A DNA stretch of 64,000 bases from positions 186,001 through 250,000 of the forward strand of contig BGOM01000015.1 in assembly GCA_003569245.1 (NCBI GenBank), given 5' to 3'. Source of the stretch: Opitutia bacterium. Its GTDB lineage: Bacteria; Verrucomicrobiota; Verrucomicrobiia; Opitutales; UBA953. The notes under the pieces are model-generated. The model had not been told where the DNA came from. It did no database searches and saw only the letters and a list, made by a program, of their open reading frames with translations. Shown piece after piece: positions 53,095-62,180 of the stretch (its first letter is position 1; each line of letters begins with the position of its first letter). Made by a program: the position numbers and the translations under genes.

Positions 53095-54117
53095 ATGCCC
53101 GAGCTCGCCACCTTCGCGCTATTCGCTTACCGCCACGAAGCATTCGTGGCGGAGGCCATCCGTTCGGTGGCGAAGCAGACATATCGCCCATTGGAATTGG
53201 TCATCACCGACGACGCCTCGCCGGACGAAACTCGCCGGAAGATCGACGAAGCCCTGCGGGACTTCCCGGCCGATATCCCGGTCATCCGCATCAATCATCC
53301 GCAGAATCAGGGAATCCCCGGCGTCATCAACGCCGCGGTGCGTCAAGCCTCCGGGCGGGTCATCGTCTTCGGTGCCGGCGATGACGTTTCCGAGCCGGAA
53401 CGCGTCGCCCGGACCATGCGGGTTTTTGCCGATCCCCGCGTCGCCTTCGCCCACACCGCGGCCAGCGTCATCGACGAGGAAGGTGAACTGGTCCGAGGAC
53501 GGGAAGGGGCGGGCCATCGGGATGCGGAGCTTTCCCTGGCGGGGATGCTGCTGGGCGCGGGCGCCCCGATCCTCGGCGCCACCTGCGCCTATCGCGCCGA
53601 TGTGTTCCGCGAATTCGCGGAGCTGCCGCCGCAGATCCTGCGGGAGGATGTCATCCTGCCTATCCGCGGGCTGATCCTGGGCGAAGGCCGTTTCATCGCC
53701 CGCAAGCTGGTCCGCTACCGCACGCATGCGGGTAATCTGCACAGTCCCGCGCCTGCGCAGTCCTCGGCCGAGATGGTCCGGCGCAACCTCAGGTTCGCCG
53801 ATGACCGGGAGGCATCCTGCGCGCAACTCGGCGCGGACATCGCGAAAGCCCGGGCTGACGGACGCATCCTGCCAGACGAACTGGACCTTTATCTTCGTCA
53901 GGAAGCGGCCTATTCCGCGGTCGAGCAGCGTCTGCTCAGGACCAAGTCTATGTTCGTTCGGGCCGGGCAAGTCGCGCTTGCCTGGTCGCTTCGCCGGATC
54001 GGCACGGTCAAGGCGATGAAATTATTCACGCTTTTCGTCACCCCTTTCCTTTATGCGCCGGTACTCAAGGCATGGATTCGTCTGAGTGAACGTAAACGTC
54101 AGATACGCCATGGTTAA
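53095..54117 (+). CDS. Glycosyltransferase family 2
   Basis: This 340-residue GT-A enzyme has 'TFALFAYRHEAFVAEAIRSVAKQTY', 'LVITDDASPDET' and 'GAGDDVSEPERV' as nucleotide- and metal-binding landmarks. I placed the start at the ATG 53095 because the family N-terminus begins there; an upstream ATG at 52954 would add 47 residues translated from repeat-like DNA. It resembles its neighbour at 51855 in layout. Confidence 0.88.
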   Translation: MPELATFALFAYRHEAFVAEAIRSVAKQTYRPLELVITDDASPDETRRKIDEALRDFPADIPVIRINHPQNQGIPGVINAAVRQASGRVIVFGAGDDVSEPERVARTMRVFADPRVAFAHTAASVIDEEGELVRGREGAGHRDAELSLAGMLLGAGAPILGATCAYRADVFREFAELPPQILREDVILPIRGLILGEGRFIARKLVRYRTHAGNLHSPAPAQSSAEMVRRNLRFADDREASCAQLGADIAKARADGRILPDELDLYLRQEAAYSAVEQRLLRTKSMFVRAGQVALAWSLRRIGTVKAMKLFTLFVTPFLYAPVLKAWIRLSERKRQIRHG

Positions 54118-55174
54118 GACACCCACAGAGAAGAGCCAGCTGCCCATGAACGACCTCGCTTTCTCATGGAATGGTCTGCCGCAATATGCGGCCAGGCTTT
54201 TGGCGGCCGCAGGGCGGGAATTTGGCCGGTCCTTCCCCGTCATCGGCTCCCGCCCGGCTGTTCCGGTAGGTGGCATGGAGGAAGCGCTCGGCTGGCCCGC
54301 GCATTGGCTCGACGCCACGCGCCCCGTTTCATGGCAAGACCTCGGGCTATCTGTGCCCGGAGTCTTTTTCCAATCAGGCTGGGCATACCCGGCATTCAAT
54401 GCCTTGGGAGACGAAGTCCGCGCCGCCGGCGGCAAGGTGTGTCTCCTGATGGACAATAATTGGCGGGGGGATTTCCGCCAGTGGCTCGGGGCGCCTTGGT
54501 TCCGGCTTTGCCAACGCCGCAAGTTCGCCGCCATCCTGGTGCCGGGCAAGTCCGGCCGGAGATTGGCCCGTTGGTACGGCATGGACGATCGGCTGATTCA
54601 CGAGGGCATGTATGGCGCCGACCCCGCCTTGTTCCACGATGGGCCTCCCCTGGCCGAAAGACCTAAGCGGGTTCTTTTCGTCGGGCAGTACATCGACCGG
54701 AAAGGCTGCGTGCCGCTGGCCCGGGCTTTCGCCCGCGTCGCCCACCGGCTCCCGGATTGGGAACTCTGCCTGTATGGGAGCGGACCCTTGCAGTCTGCGA
54801 TCCCCTCGCACCCGCGCATCAAGGTCCATGGCTTCATCCAGCCGGAGCAACTAGGCTCGCTTTACCGCCAGGCCCGCATCTTCGCCCTCCCTAGTTTCTC
54901 GGAGGCGTGGGGCGTGGTCGTCCATGAAGCTGCGCTGTCCGGCTGCCAGCTCCTGCTTTCGGACGCGATCGGTTCGGCGGAAGATTTCGCGACCCCGGCC
55001 AATGCCCGGCTGTTCCGTCCCGGCGATGAAGCCGGCCTGGCCGCCGCCTTGATCGATCTCGCCACGTCGCCAGACCTTGGGGCGGCGCAGGCCGCTTCGC
55101 TCACCGCCGCCGAGAGCCACGGACCGGCGGTCTTCGCTCGCCGGGTCGGGGAGATTATCCGGCAGCTGTCCTGA
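54110..55174 (+). CDS. Glycosyltransferase (GT4-like)
   Basis: This ~354-residue protein has a GT-B C-terminal domain with 'RVLFVGQYIDRKGCVPLARAFARV', 'LYGSGPL' and 'FALPSFSEAWGVVVHEAALSGCQLLLSD', the donor-binding E-x7-E region. The N-terminal half is less typical. The start at 54110 overlaps the previous stop by eight bases; an ATG at 54146 is an alternative. It is the last gene before an intrinsic terminator. Confidence 0.86.
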   Translation: MVKTPTEKSQLPMNDLAFSWNGLPQYAARLLAAAGREFGRSFPVIGSRPAVPVGGMEEALGWPAHWLDATRPVSWQDLGLSVPGVFFQSGWAYPAFNALGDEVRAAGGKVCLLMDNNWRGDFRQWLGAPWFRLCQRRKFAAILVPGKSGRRLARWYGMDDRLIHEGMYGADPALFHDGPPLAERPKRVLFVGQYIDRKGCVPLARAFARVAHRLPDWELCLYGSGPLQSAIPSHPRIKVHGFIQPEQLGSLYRQARIFALPSFSEAWGVVVHEAALSGCQLLLSDAIGSAEDFATPANARLFRPGDEAGLAAALIDLATSPDLGAAQAASLTAAESHGPAVFARRVGEIIRQLS

Positions 55175-55203
55175 ATCGTCTCGCTCAGGCCTCCGGGCAT
55201 GCA

Positions 55204-55229
55204 AGCCGCGCTTTCTGCGCGGCTTTTTT
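55204..55229 (+). terminator. Intrinsic terminator of the wzx-glycosyltransferase run
   Basis: AGCCGCGC and GCGCGGCT form an 8-base perfect stem with a TTTCT loop, ending in TTTTTT. It lies 30 bases after the stop at 55174. Confidence 0.92.
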
Positions 55230-55247
55230 GTGCCCCTTTTGGGTGGT

Positions 55248-55268
55248 AGCGGTTGGCGGTTAGCGGCT
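55248..55268 (+). repeat. Heptamer array AGCGGTT/GGCGGTT
   Basis: Three phased heptamers (AGCGGTT, GGCGGTT, AGCGGCT) follow the terminator. A near-copy in inverted orientation lies at 60037-60057. A further imperfect GCC-rich run (284-318 of this kilobase) follows, with CGCCACCC- and TGCCACCC-type copies. Confidence 0.72.
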
Positions 55269-55382
55269 GGGAAAACAAATCTCGCCGCCTGCCACCCGTA
55301 GCCGCCGCCCGCCACCCGGAACGATTCACCCAGGCCAATCATCCGGTCTCCGGTTTTCTTTTGAGCCCTGCCGATAGCATCC

Positions 55383-55470
55383 CTTGTCAACGGGCCAACT
55401 TGCCAACGAATCGACTCGTTTTGTCTCGTTCCGGCCAACCGGCCAACGGGTCAACGGCTCGACTCATCTT
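55383..55470 (+). repeat. Octamer array of eleven units upstream of the DUF4838 gene
   Basis: Eleven octamers keep exact phase over 88 bases. Units include CTTGTCAA, CGGGCCAA, CTTGCCAA, CCGGCCAA (twice) and CGGGTCAA. The pair ending in TCGA then CTCRTYTT recurs 48 bases apart, giving a higher-order repeat. This is the longest unbroken array in the window. Together with the terminator and heptamers it accounts for most of the 330-base gap 55175-55504. Confidence 0.85.
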
Positions 55471-55504
55471 GCGCCTTCGCTTCCTGGCCCGCACAATCTG
55501 CCCG

Positions 55505-58149
55505 ATGCCCCGCCTCTTGGCCTTCAACTGCCTCCTGCTGCTCGCCGTCACCTTGCGCGCGGGCGGATTATTCGAGGCTGGTGCCTGGGCTCCGGTCGTA
55601 CTCCCGGCGACGCCGGAGACGGAGGAATGGTACGCCGCCCAGACCTTGCTCGATTGGTGCGAGCGCGTCACCGGCGTCCGCCCGGAACTGATCGCGGAGC
55701 AACCTGGGGTCGCCTTGCCCGCCCGCGGGCTCTTCGTCGGTCGCACCGCCGCGTGGCAGGCGTTGCGGCGCCCGCTACCCGACGTGGAAGGCGACCTGCT
55801 GGTGCGCGACGTCGAAGGCGAGGCGCTGTTCCTGCTCGGAACGAATCCCCTCGCGACACGCGCCGCGGTCGGCCGGTTCTGCGAGCAGGCGCTCGGCGTC
55901 TGCTTCGCCTTCCCCGGCCCGCGCGGCGCCGATTGGGTCATGCGGTCGTCGGTGGGCGTGCCTGCCGCCGAACGTTTCCGCCCGGCCTTCGCGTGGCGCG
56001 AGATCTCCGGCCTGTCCAACGAGCTCTCCCAGGAATGGGCCTATAACGTCGGCTACGGCAAAGCCCCGGAGTTTTCGCACGGCTTTTTCCGCGCCTTCAA
56101 CCAGGAGGTCTTCGCCGATTTCCTGGAAGATTTTGAAAACTATCGAAGTCCGGAGGGTTCGGCCCGGAGGACAGCCAATGCCTTCCCGCGGTCGGCACCG
56201 GTACGGGCAGGTGAGGGCAAGGCCCAGATTGATCCCGTAAGCCGGGCTTCGAGCCTTGGGTGATTTCCCTCTCATCCGATAAACCCTTTTACGAGGCCTC
56301 CCCGTTTTACGATGAAGAGTGGTGGGATGTTTGGCCGCGGCCGAAGCCCGACTTCGATGGGTACGACCCGATGCCGCGCCTCAAGGTCCCGTCGGCGGTG
56401 GAGATCGGCGCGCGCTACACGCGCGACTGGTTCCACCAGCACCCCGGTGCGTTCAGCGTGCCGTTCGGCGTCAATGACACCTTGCGCTTCCTTGGCTCCC
56501 CGCCGTCCGAGGGTTGGTATCGCGACCGTCCGGTGCGGACCGATTACGTGATGGGCTACCTCAACGAAGTCGCCCAGTCGTTCTGGGAACCGTCGGGTGA
56601 CCTCTCCGGCCTGCGCCACGCCATCGGGACGCTGGGCTACCTGCAGACCTTGCGCGCCCCGACGATCCGCCTGCACCCGGCGATCTTCCCCTGGATCTGC
56701 GCCGACCGCAGCGCCTACGCCAACCCCGACTTCGCCGCGATGGAATCGGTCAACCTCGCCGCCTGGGTGCGCTCCGGCGTCCGACGGGTCGGCGCTTACG
56801 ATTATTGGTACGGCGCCGACTACACCGTCCCGCGCGTGTCTTTCCGGGCGCAGGCCGACGCCATCCGCACGGTGCACGCCGCCGGGGTCGTCGGTTGGTA
56901 CGCCGAGCTGGCCCCGCTCTGGGCCTTCGACGCCCCGAAGGCTTGGTTGGGCGCGAAGCTCCTCCAGGATCCCGGTCAGGATGCGGAGGCCCTGCTCGCG
57001 ACCTGGTTCGCCGCGGCCTACGGTCCCGCGGCCGCCGAGATGCGCGCGGCTTACCGTGTCCTCGAGGGCGCGTGGGAACGCGACGCGCGCGCCGGGGGCG
57101 TCGACCAGTGGATCCGCCATTTCCGTACCGAAGGGTCGACCTTCGTGCTCACTTCGGCGGAGCTCGCCGCGGTCTCCGCGCGGGTCGAGGCCGCGCGTCG
57201 CCTCCTCGCGGCCCAGGATAAGCCCACGTTCCGGCTCGCCAACCAACGCTGGCGCCTCGAGCAGTTCGCCGAGGCCTGGGCCTTGAGTTGTGCCTTCCGC
57301 GGTGTTGTCGCGACCCGTCGCGCCGCCGATCCGGCCAACGCCGCCGAAGCCGTCGCCCAGCTCAGCGCCTTATCCGCCGCCGAGTCCGCCTACCGACGGG
57401 CGGAGTCCACCTTCAACACCGCGTGGGGGGCGTATGGACTCCCGGTCGCCTGGAGCCGTTTCGCCGCCACCAATCCTCGCCCCGAGTGGCTCGACGCCGC
57501 CATGCCCTACGGTTTCGCGCGGGTGGCCGGACCTACGCGACGGGCGCTCGCCACCTGGGCCGCCGGCGACACGCTCGGCAACGGCGCCGTGCTCTGGAGG
57601 CTCGCCCAATTGCCGGAAGACCGCGAACGTCTCCAAGCGCGCATGGAGCACACCAAGGACCGTAATCACGGCGGCGCTTACTTCATCGGCGAACTCAGCC
57701 CGAGTCGGCGTAACCAGGTGAACGGGCGTCCGGAGGATGAGTCGACCAACTACAACGCCCATATCCTCGCCCCGGCAGGAAAGATCAAAGGGGTTCCCTA
57801 CACGAATAGAGGAGATGTCGGCAGCGGTTGGAGCGACCGCCTCGTCCCCGGCTTCATCCTGGATTTTCAAGTGGAGCTGGATGCGGCGAAGACCCGCGAC
57901 CCCGAAGCCAAGGCTCGGCTGGTGCTGACTTTCACCGACGGGAAAAAGACGCGGACGATCGCGCAGGAATGCCGCCCGACCGGCGGACGCTTGGTGGTGG
58001 AAGTTCCCGACGGCTTCGACTGGGGTGTTGCTGGTCAACCCGACGACTGGCGCGGGGAAATCAAGTATTCGCTCCGGTATGAACTGACCTTCGAGAAGGA
58101 GGTTGCGGTCAAGGAGATCGACCTTGTGCTGTGGAGCCCTCGCCGCTGA
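55505..58149 (+). pseudogene. DUF4838-family secreted protein, broken by a frameshift between 56233 and 56260
   Basis: The N-terminal part has a signal peptide (hydrophobic residues ~5-20) and an alpha-glucuronidase-N-like domain ('VLPATPETEEWYAAQTLLDW'). The C-terminal part (frame open from ~56233) has the DUF4838 core ('HPGAFSVPFGVNDTLRF', 'VGAYDYWYGADYTVPR', 'WGFDGPK'-like 'WAFDAPKAWLGAKLLQDP'). The first frame ends at TGA 56261-56263 while the second begins in another frame, and a single missing base in 56233-56260 joins them to ~882 residues. About 60 residues before the junction lack the usual family sequence. It could instead be two genes. Predicted to be an exported glycoside-hydrolase-like protein. 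Confidence 0.75.
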
Positions 58150-58152
58150 GCC

Positions 58153-58749
58153 ATGGTCAAGCGCCTCTTCGATATCTTCTTCGCCCTCGGGTGGCTCGTG
58201 CTCTTCACCCCGCTCATGCTGGTCGTCGCCGGACTCGTCCGCCTGAAACTGGGTTCCCCGGTGCTCTTCATCCAGGAACGCCCCGGGCTGCGCGGGCGGC
58301 CCTTCCGCATGGTGAAATTCCGCACCATGACCGACGAGCGCGGCCCCGATGGGCAGCTCCTGCCCGACGAGCTGCGTCTCACCGCCTTCGGGAAATTCCT
58401 CCGCGCCTCCACCCTCGACGAGTTTCCCGAGATGTGGAACGTGCTCGTCGGCGACATGAGCGTCGTCGGCCCGCGCCCGCTCCTGATGCGCTACCTCCCG
58501 CGTTACGACGCCTTCCAGGCCCGGCGCATGGAAGTGAAACCCGGCGTCACCGGCTGGGCCCAGGTCAACGGCCGCAACGCCCTCAGCTGGGAGCAGAAGT
58601 TCGCCTACGACGTCTGGTACGTCGACCACCGCACCCTCTGGCTCGACCTGAAGATCGTGGTCCTGACCTTCTTCAAGGTCTTCGCGCGCTCCGGCATCAA
58701 CTCGGACAAAGCGGCGACGATGGAGGAGTTTCGGGGTGGCAAGAGTTAG
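58153..58749 (+). CDS. Initiating phosphoglycosyltransferase (PglC/WcaJ-type sugar transferase)
   Basis: This 198-residue monotopic enzyme has an N-terminal re-entrant membrane helix (residues ~5-30). It then shows 'SPVLFIQERPGLRGRPFRMVKFRTM', 'LTAFGKFLRASTLDEFPEMWNVL' with the catalytic Asp-Glu pair, and 'MSVVGPRPLLMRYLPRY'. It transfers a sugar 1-phosphate to undecaprenyl phosphate and starts repeat-unit synthesis. It lies three bases after the DUF4838 gene. Confidence 0.95.
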   Translation: MVKRLFDIFFALGWLVLFTPLMLVVAGLVRLKLGSPVLFIQERPGLRGRPFRMVKFRTMTDERGPDGQLLPDELRLTAFGKFLRASTLDEFPEMWNVLVGDMSVVGPRPLLMRYLPRYDAFQARRMEVKPGVTGWAQVNGRNALSWEQKFAYDVWYVDHRTLWLDLKIVVLTFFKVFARSGINSDKAATMEEFRGGKS

Positions 58750-58797
58750 CTGGCCGGCTGGCCAGTGGGCCAGCTGACTAGGAGCCAGCCGCCAGCC
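58750..58797. repeat. Octamer array filling the gap between convergent genes
   Basis: Six phased octamers begin directly after the TAG stop (CTGGCCGG, CTGGCCAG and TGGGCCAG first) and switch to the complementary type (GAGCCAGC, CGCCAGCC), ending two bases before the stop of the opposing gene. The two halves can fold into a GGCTGGC/GCCAGCC hairpin. Confidence 0.75.
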
Positions 58798-58799
58798 AA

Positions 58800-59900
58800 C
58801 TACGCCTTCTTCACGCCCAACGGCCGCAGGACCGGATCGCGGGCCAGCGGCAGTTCGACCGTTACGCCGCCATTCTGCGCGGATTGATAGAGGGCGAGGA
58901 TGAGCTCGACGGCCTTGCGGCCTTCGGCGCCGTCGACCGCGGGTGGTCGGCCGGCGCGGATCGCCTCGATGGCGTCGACCAGGTTAAGCCGGTGCCAGCC
59001 GTGGCTGATCGCCTTGGGGTCGGCCGCGCCGGCGCCACCGGTCTCCGCCGCGGAAGCGAGGAACCCGGCGTCGGCGGGCAGGGGAGGGTCGAACTCAAAG
59101 GACGTCAGCTTGTCGTCGCGCAGGACCGCCGCGCCCTTCGTGCCGTGGATACGGATCTCGGCGGGGAAGCCGGTGGCCGACCAGCAGGCCGTCGAGCCGG
59201 CCAGCGTGGCGCGGGCGCCATTGGCGAATTCGATCCAGCCGACGGCGATGTCCTCGACCTCGATGCCGGCGTGCGCGACCAGACCGAGGGTGGCCGAGAC
59301 ACGCTTCACCGGTCCGAGGAACCAGAGGAGCAGGTCGATGGTGTGGATACCTTGGTTCATCAAGGCCCCGCCCCCGTCGAGCGCGTAGGTCCCGCGCCAG
59401 GCGGCGGAGTCGTAATAGGCCTGGGTCCGCCACCAAGGGATGAGGGCCGAGGCCAACGTCACCGGACCGAAGCGGCCCGCGTCGAGGGCGGCCTTCAGCG
59501 CGATCGACCCGCGCACGTAGCGGCGGGGCAGGATTCCGGCGACCGTCACGCCGGCGGCGCGCGCGGCGGCGATCAGTTCGTCGCATTTCGCCAAGGTGAC
59601 CTCCAGCGGCTTCTCGACGACCACGTGCTTGCCCGCGCGGATGCACGCGAGGGCGGGGGCGAGGTGGTCGCCGCTGGGGGTGCACAGGCAGACGACATCG
59701 ACCGCGGGGTCGGCCAGGAGCGCTTCCGGCGTCACGGCGACGGCGCACCCATGGGTGGCGGCGAAGGCGGCGGCCTTCGCGGGGGTCCGGTTATAGGCCG
59801 CGACCAGGCGCGCGTCGGGGATCTCAGCCAAGGCCTTGGCGTGGAACTCGGCGATCATGCCGGTTCCCCAGATGCCGAACCCGAGCGGTCGTTGGGACAT
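58800..59900 (-). CDS. Gfo/Idh/MocA family oxidoreductase
   Basis: The protein (366 aa) has the Rossmann motif 'GIWGTGMIAEFHAKAL', 'VVCLCTPSGDH', the 'VEKPLEVTLAKCDELI' segment near residue 95, and 'MNQGIHTIDLLLWFLGPV'. It would be an NAD(P)-dependent sugar dehydrogenase. It is the only minus-strand gene in the polysaccharide region beyond 23 kb and sits between repeat arrays on both sides. Confidence 0.9.
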   Translation of the reverse strand: MSQRPLGFGIWGTGMIAEFHAKALAEIPDARLVAAYNRTPAKAAAFAATHGCAVAVTPEALLADPAVDVVCLCTPSGDHLAPALACIRAGKHVVVEKPLEVTLAKCDELIAAARAAGVTVAGILPRRYVRGSIALKAALDAGRFGPVTLASALIPWWRTQAYYDSAAWRGTYALDGGGALMNQGIHTIDLLLWFLGPVKRVSATLGLVAHAGIEVEDIAVGWIEFANGARATLAGSTACWSATGFPAEIRIHGTKGAAVLRDDKLTSFEFDPPLPADAGFLASAAETGGAGAADPKAISHGWHRLNLVDAIEAIRAGRPPAVDGAEGRKAVELILALYQSAQNGGVTVELPLARDPVLRPLGVKKA

Positions 59901-59960
59901 GGCGGGAGTTAGAGGGCAAGTGAGCGAGGGGGCAAGAGGACAGCGTCAGAGGCAACACGA

Positions 59961-60020
59961 GTTGACCCGTTGACACGCTGGCAAGGGGTGGACCCCGTTG
60001 GCAGGTTGATAAGCTGGTGA
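59961..60020 (-). repeat. Octamer array, two triplets around a GGGGT-GG-ACCCC palindrome
   Basis: GTTGACCC, GTTGACAC and GCTGGCAA form one triplet. After a 12-base palindrome (59985-59996), a second triplet GTTGGCAG, GTTGATAA and GCTGGTGA repeats the same order. It is the inverted partner of 60152-60199. The 349-base gap holds these arrays, the heptamers and a terminator, and no gene. Confidence 0.75.
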
Positions 60021-60036
60021 GGGCAGAAATATCTCC

Positions 60037-60057
60037 AACCGCTTACCGCCTACCGCT
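60037..60057 (-). repeat. Heptamer array, inverted near-copy of 55248-55268
   Basis: AACCGCT, TACCGCC, TACCGCT then ACCACC. Its reverse complement matches 55244-55271 with only a few changes. Confidence 0.72.
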
Positions 60058-60151
60058 ACCACCTTTTATGGGTAGGGCCCGGACCGCGTCACGACATAGC
60101 TCCTTCCCCTCGCCCCTGTTAACGTGGTCCCTAAGCCTTGGGTTTGTCGAT

Positions 60152-60199
60152 CTTGTCAACGTGTCAACTTGCCAGCCGGCCAGCTAGTGGCCTGGCCGC
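60152..60199 (+). repeat. Octamer array upstream of rmlB
   Basis: Six phased octamers include CTTGTCAA, CGTGTCAA, CTTGCCAG and CCGGCCAG. The second half forms the terminator at 60177-60206. Confidence 0.78.
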
Positions 60200-60206
60200 C
60201 TTTTTT
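60177..60206 (+). terminator. Intrinsic terminator built from octamer repeats, upstream of rmlB
   Basis: CGGCCAG (60177-60183) pairs with CTGGCCG (60192-60198) and is followed by CC and TTTTTT. It lies 44 bases before the rmlB ATG, so it could insulate the operon or act as a leader attenuator. Confidence 0.7.
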
Positions 60207-60249
60207 CTGGCCTTAACCCCGGGCTTCGGAGAGTTTTCCCGCACTGCTT

Positions 60250-61302
<1,053 letters not shown>

Positions 61303-61307
61303 CTTCC

Positions 61308-62177
61308 ATGAAAGGCATCATCCTCGCCGGCGGCTCCGGCACCCGTCTGCATCCTCTGACCCAGGTCATGAGCAAGCAGCTCCTGCCGGTGTACGACAAG
61401 CCGATGATCTACTACCCGCTGTCCGTGCTCATGCTGGCGGGTATCCGGGAGATCCTGATCATCTCCACGCCGCAGGACCTGCCGCGCTTCCGGGAAGTCC
61501 TCGGTGACGGCTCGCGCATCGGCTGCCGTTTCGACTACGTCGAGCAGGCGGTCCCCAACGGGCTCGCCCAGGCTTTCGTGCTGGGCGAGAAGTTCATCGG
61601 CGCCGACGACGTGTGCCTCGTCCTCGGCGATAACATCTTCTACTCCGCCGGCTTCGGCGAACTCCTGAAGTCCTGCCGTGCCCCGCGGGGCGGCGTCGTC
61701 TTCGCCTACCATGTCAAGGACCCCGAGCGCTTCGGCGTGGTCGAGTTCGACGCGGCCGGCAAAGCCGTCTCCATCGAGGAGAAGCCCAAGGCGCCGAAGT
61801 CCAGCTTTGCCGTCCCCGGGCTCTACTTCTATGACAACTCCGTCGTCGGCATCGCCAAGGCGCTCAAGCCCTCGGCGCGCGGCGAATACGAGATCACCGA
61901 CGTCAACCGCGAGTATCTCCGTCAGGGCAAGCTGAGCGTCAAGGTCCTCCCGCGCGGCACCGCCTGGCTCGACACCGGCACCTTCGACTCCCTCCTGCAG
62001 GCCTCGCAGTTCGTCCAGATCGTCGAGGCCCGCCAGGGCTTCAAGATCGGCTGCATCGAGGAGATCGCCTGGCGCCGCGGCTACATCGACGACGCCCAGC
62101 TGCTCAAGCTCGCCGAGCCCATCGCCAAGTCGGGCTACGGCGAATACCTCAAGGCTCTTGTCGGCCAGAAGCACTGA
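61308..62177 (+). CDS. rmlA: Glucose-1-phosphate thymidylyltransferase
   Basis: This 289-residue enzyme makes dTDP-glucose. It has '[18 protein letters not shown]' at the N-terminus, '[21 protein letters not shown]', 'LGDNIFY', '[14 protein letters not shown]' and '[14 protein letters not shown]'. All fit RmlA. The ATG at 61308 lies five bases after the rmlB stop. Confidence 0.97.
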   Translation: MKGIILAGGSGTRLHPLTQVMSKQLLPVYDKPMIYYPLSVLMLAGIREILIISTPQDLPRFREVLGDGSRIGCRFDYVEQAVPNGLAQAFVLGEKFIGADDVCLVLGDNIFYSAGFGELLKSCRAPRGGVVFAYHVKDPERFGVVEFDAAGKAVSIEEKPKAPKSSFAVPGLYFYDNSVVGIAKALKPSARGEYEITDVNREYLRQGKLSVKVLPRGTAWLDTGTFDSLLQASQFVQIVEARQGFKIGCIEEIAWRRGYIDDAQLLKLAEPIAKSGYGEYLKALVGQKH

Positions 62178-62180
62178 ACG

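Noticed and set aside
56215-56275. Complement strand resembles the conserved 3' end of RNase P RNA (CCCGGCTTAC preceded by GAAG)
   Set aside because: The required 5' core would lie in the DUF4838 coding sequence and is absent, so the ten-base match is probably chance.
27296-59974. TTGACA/TTGACC words in the octamer arrays as -35 boxes
   Set aside because: No convincing -10 box lies 16-18 bases downstream at any of the arrays; the words follow from the repeat unit.
23774-60199. CRISPR array
   Set aside because: The repeats are 6-8 bases, degenerate and without regular unique spacers, and no cas gene is present.
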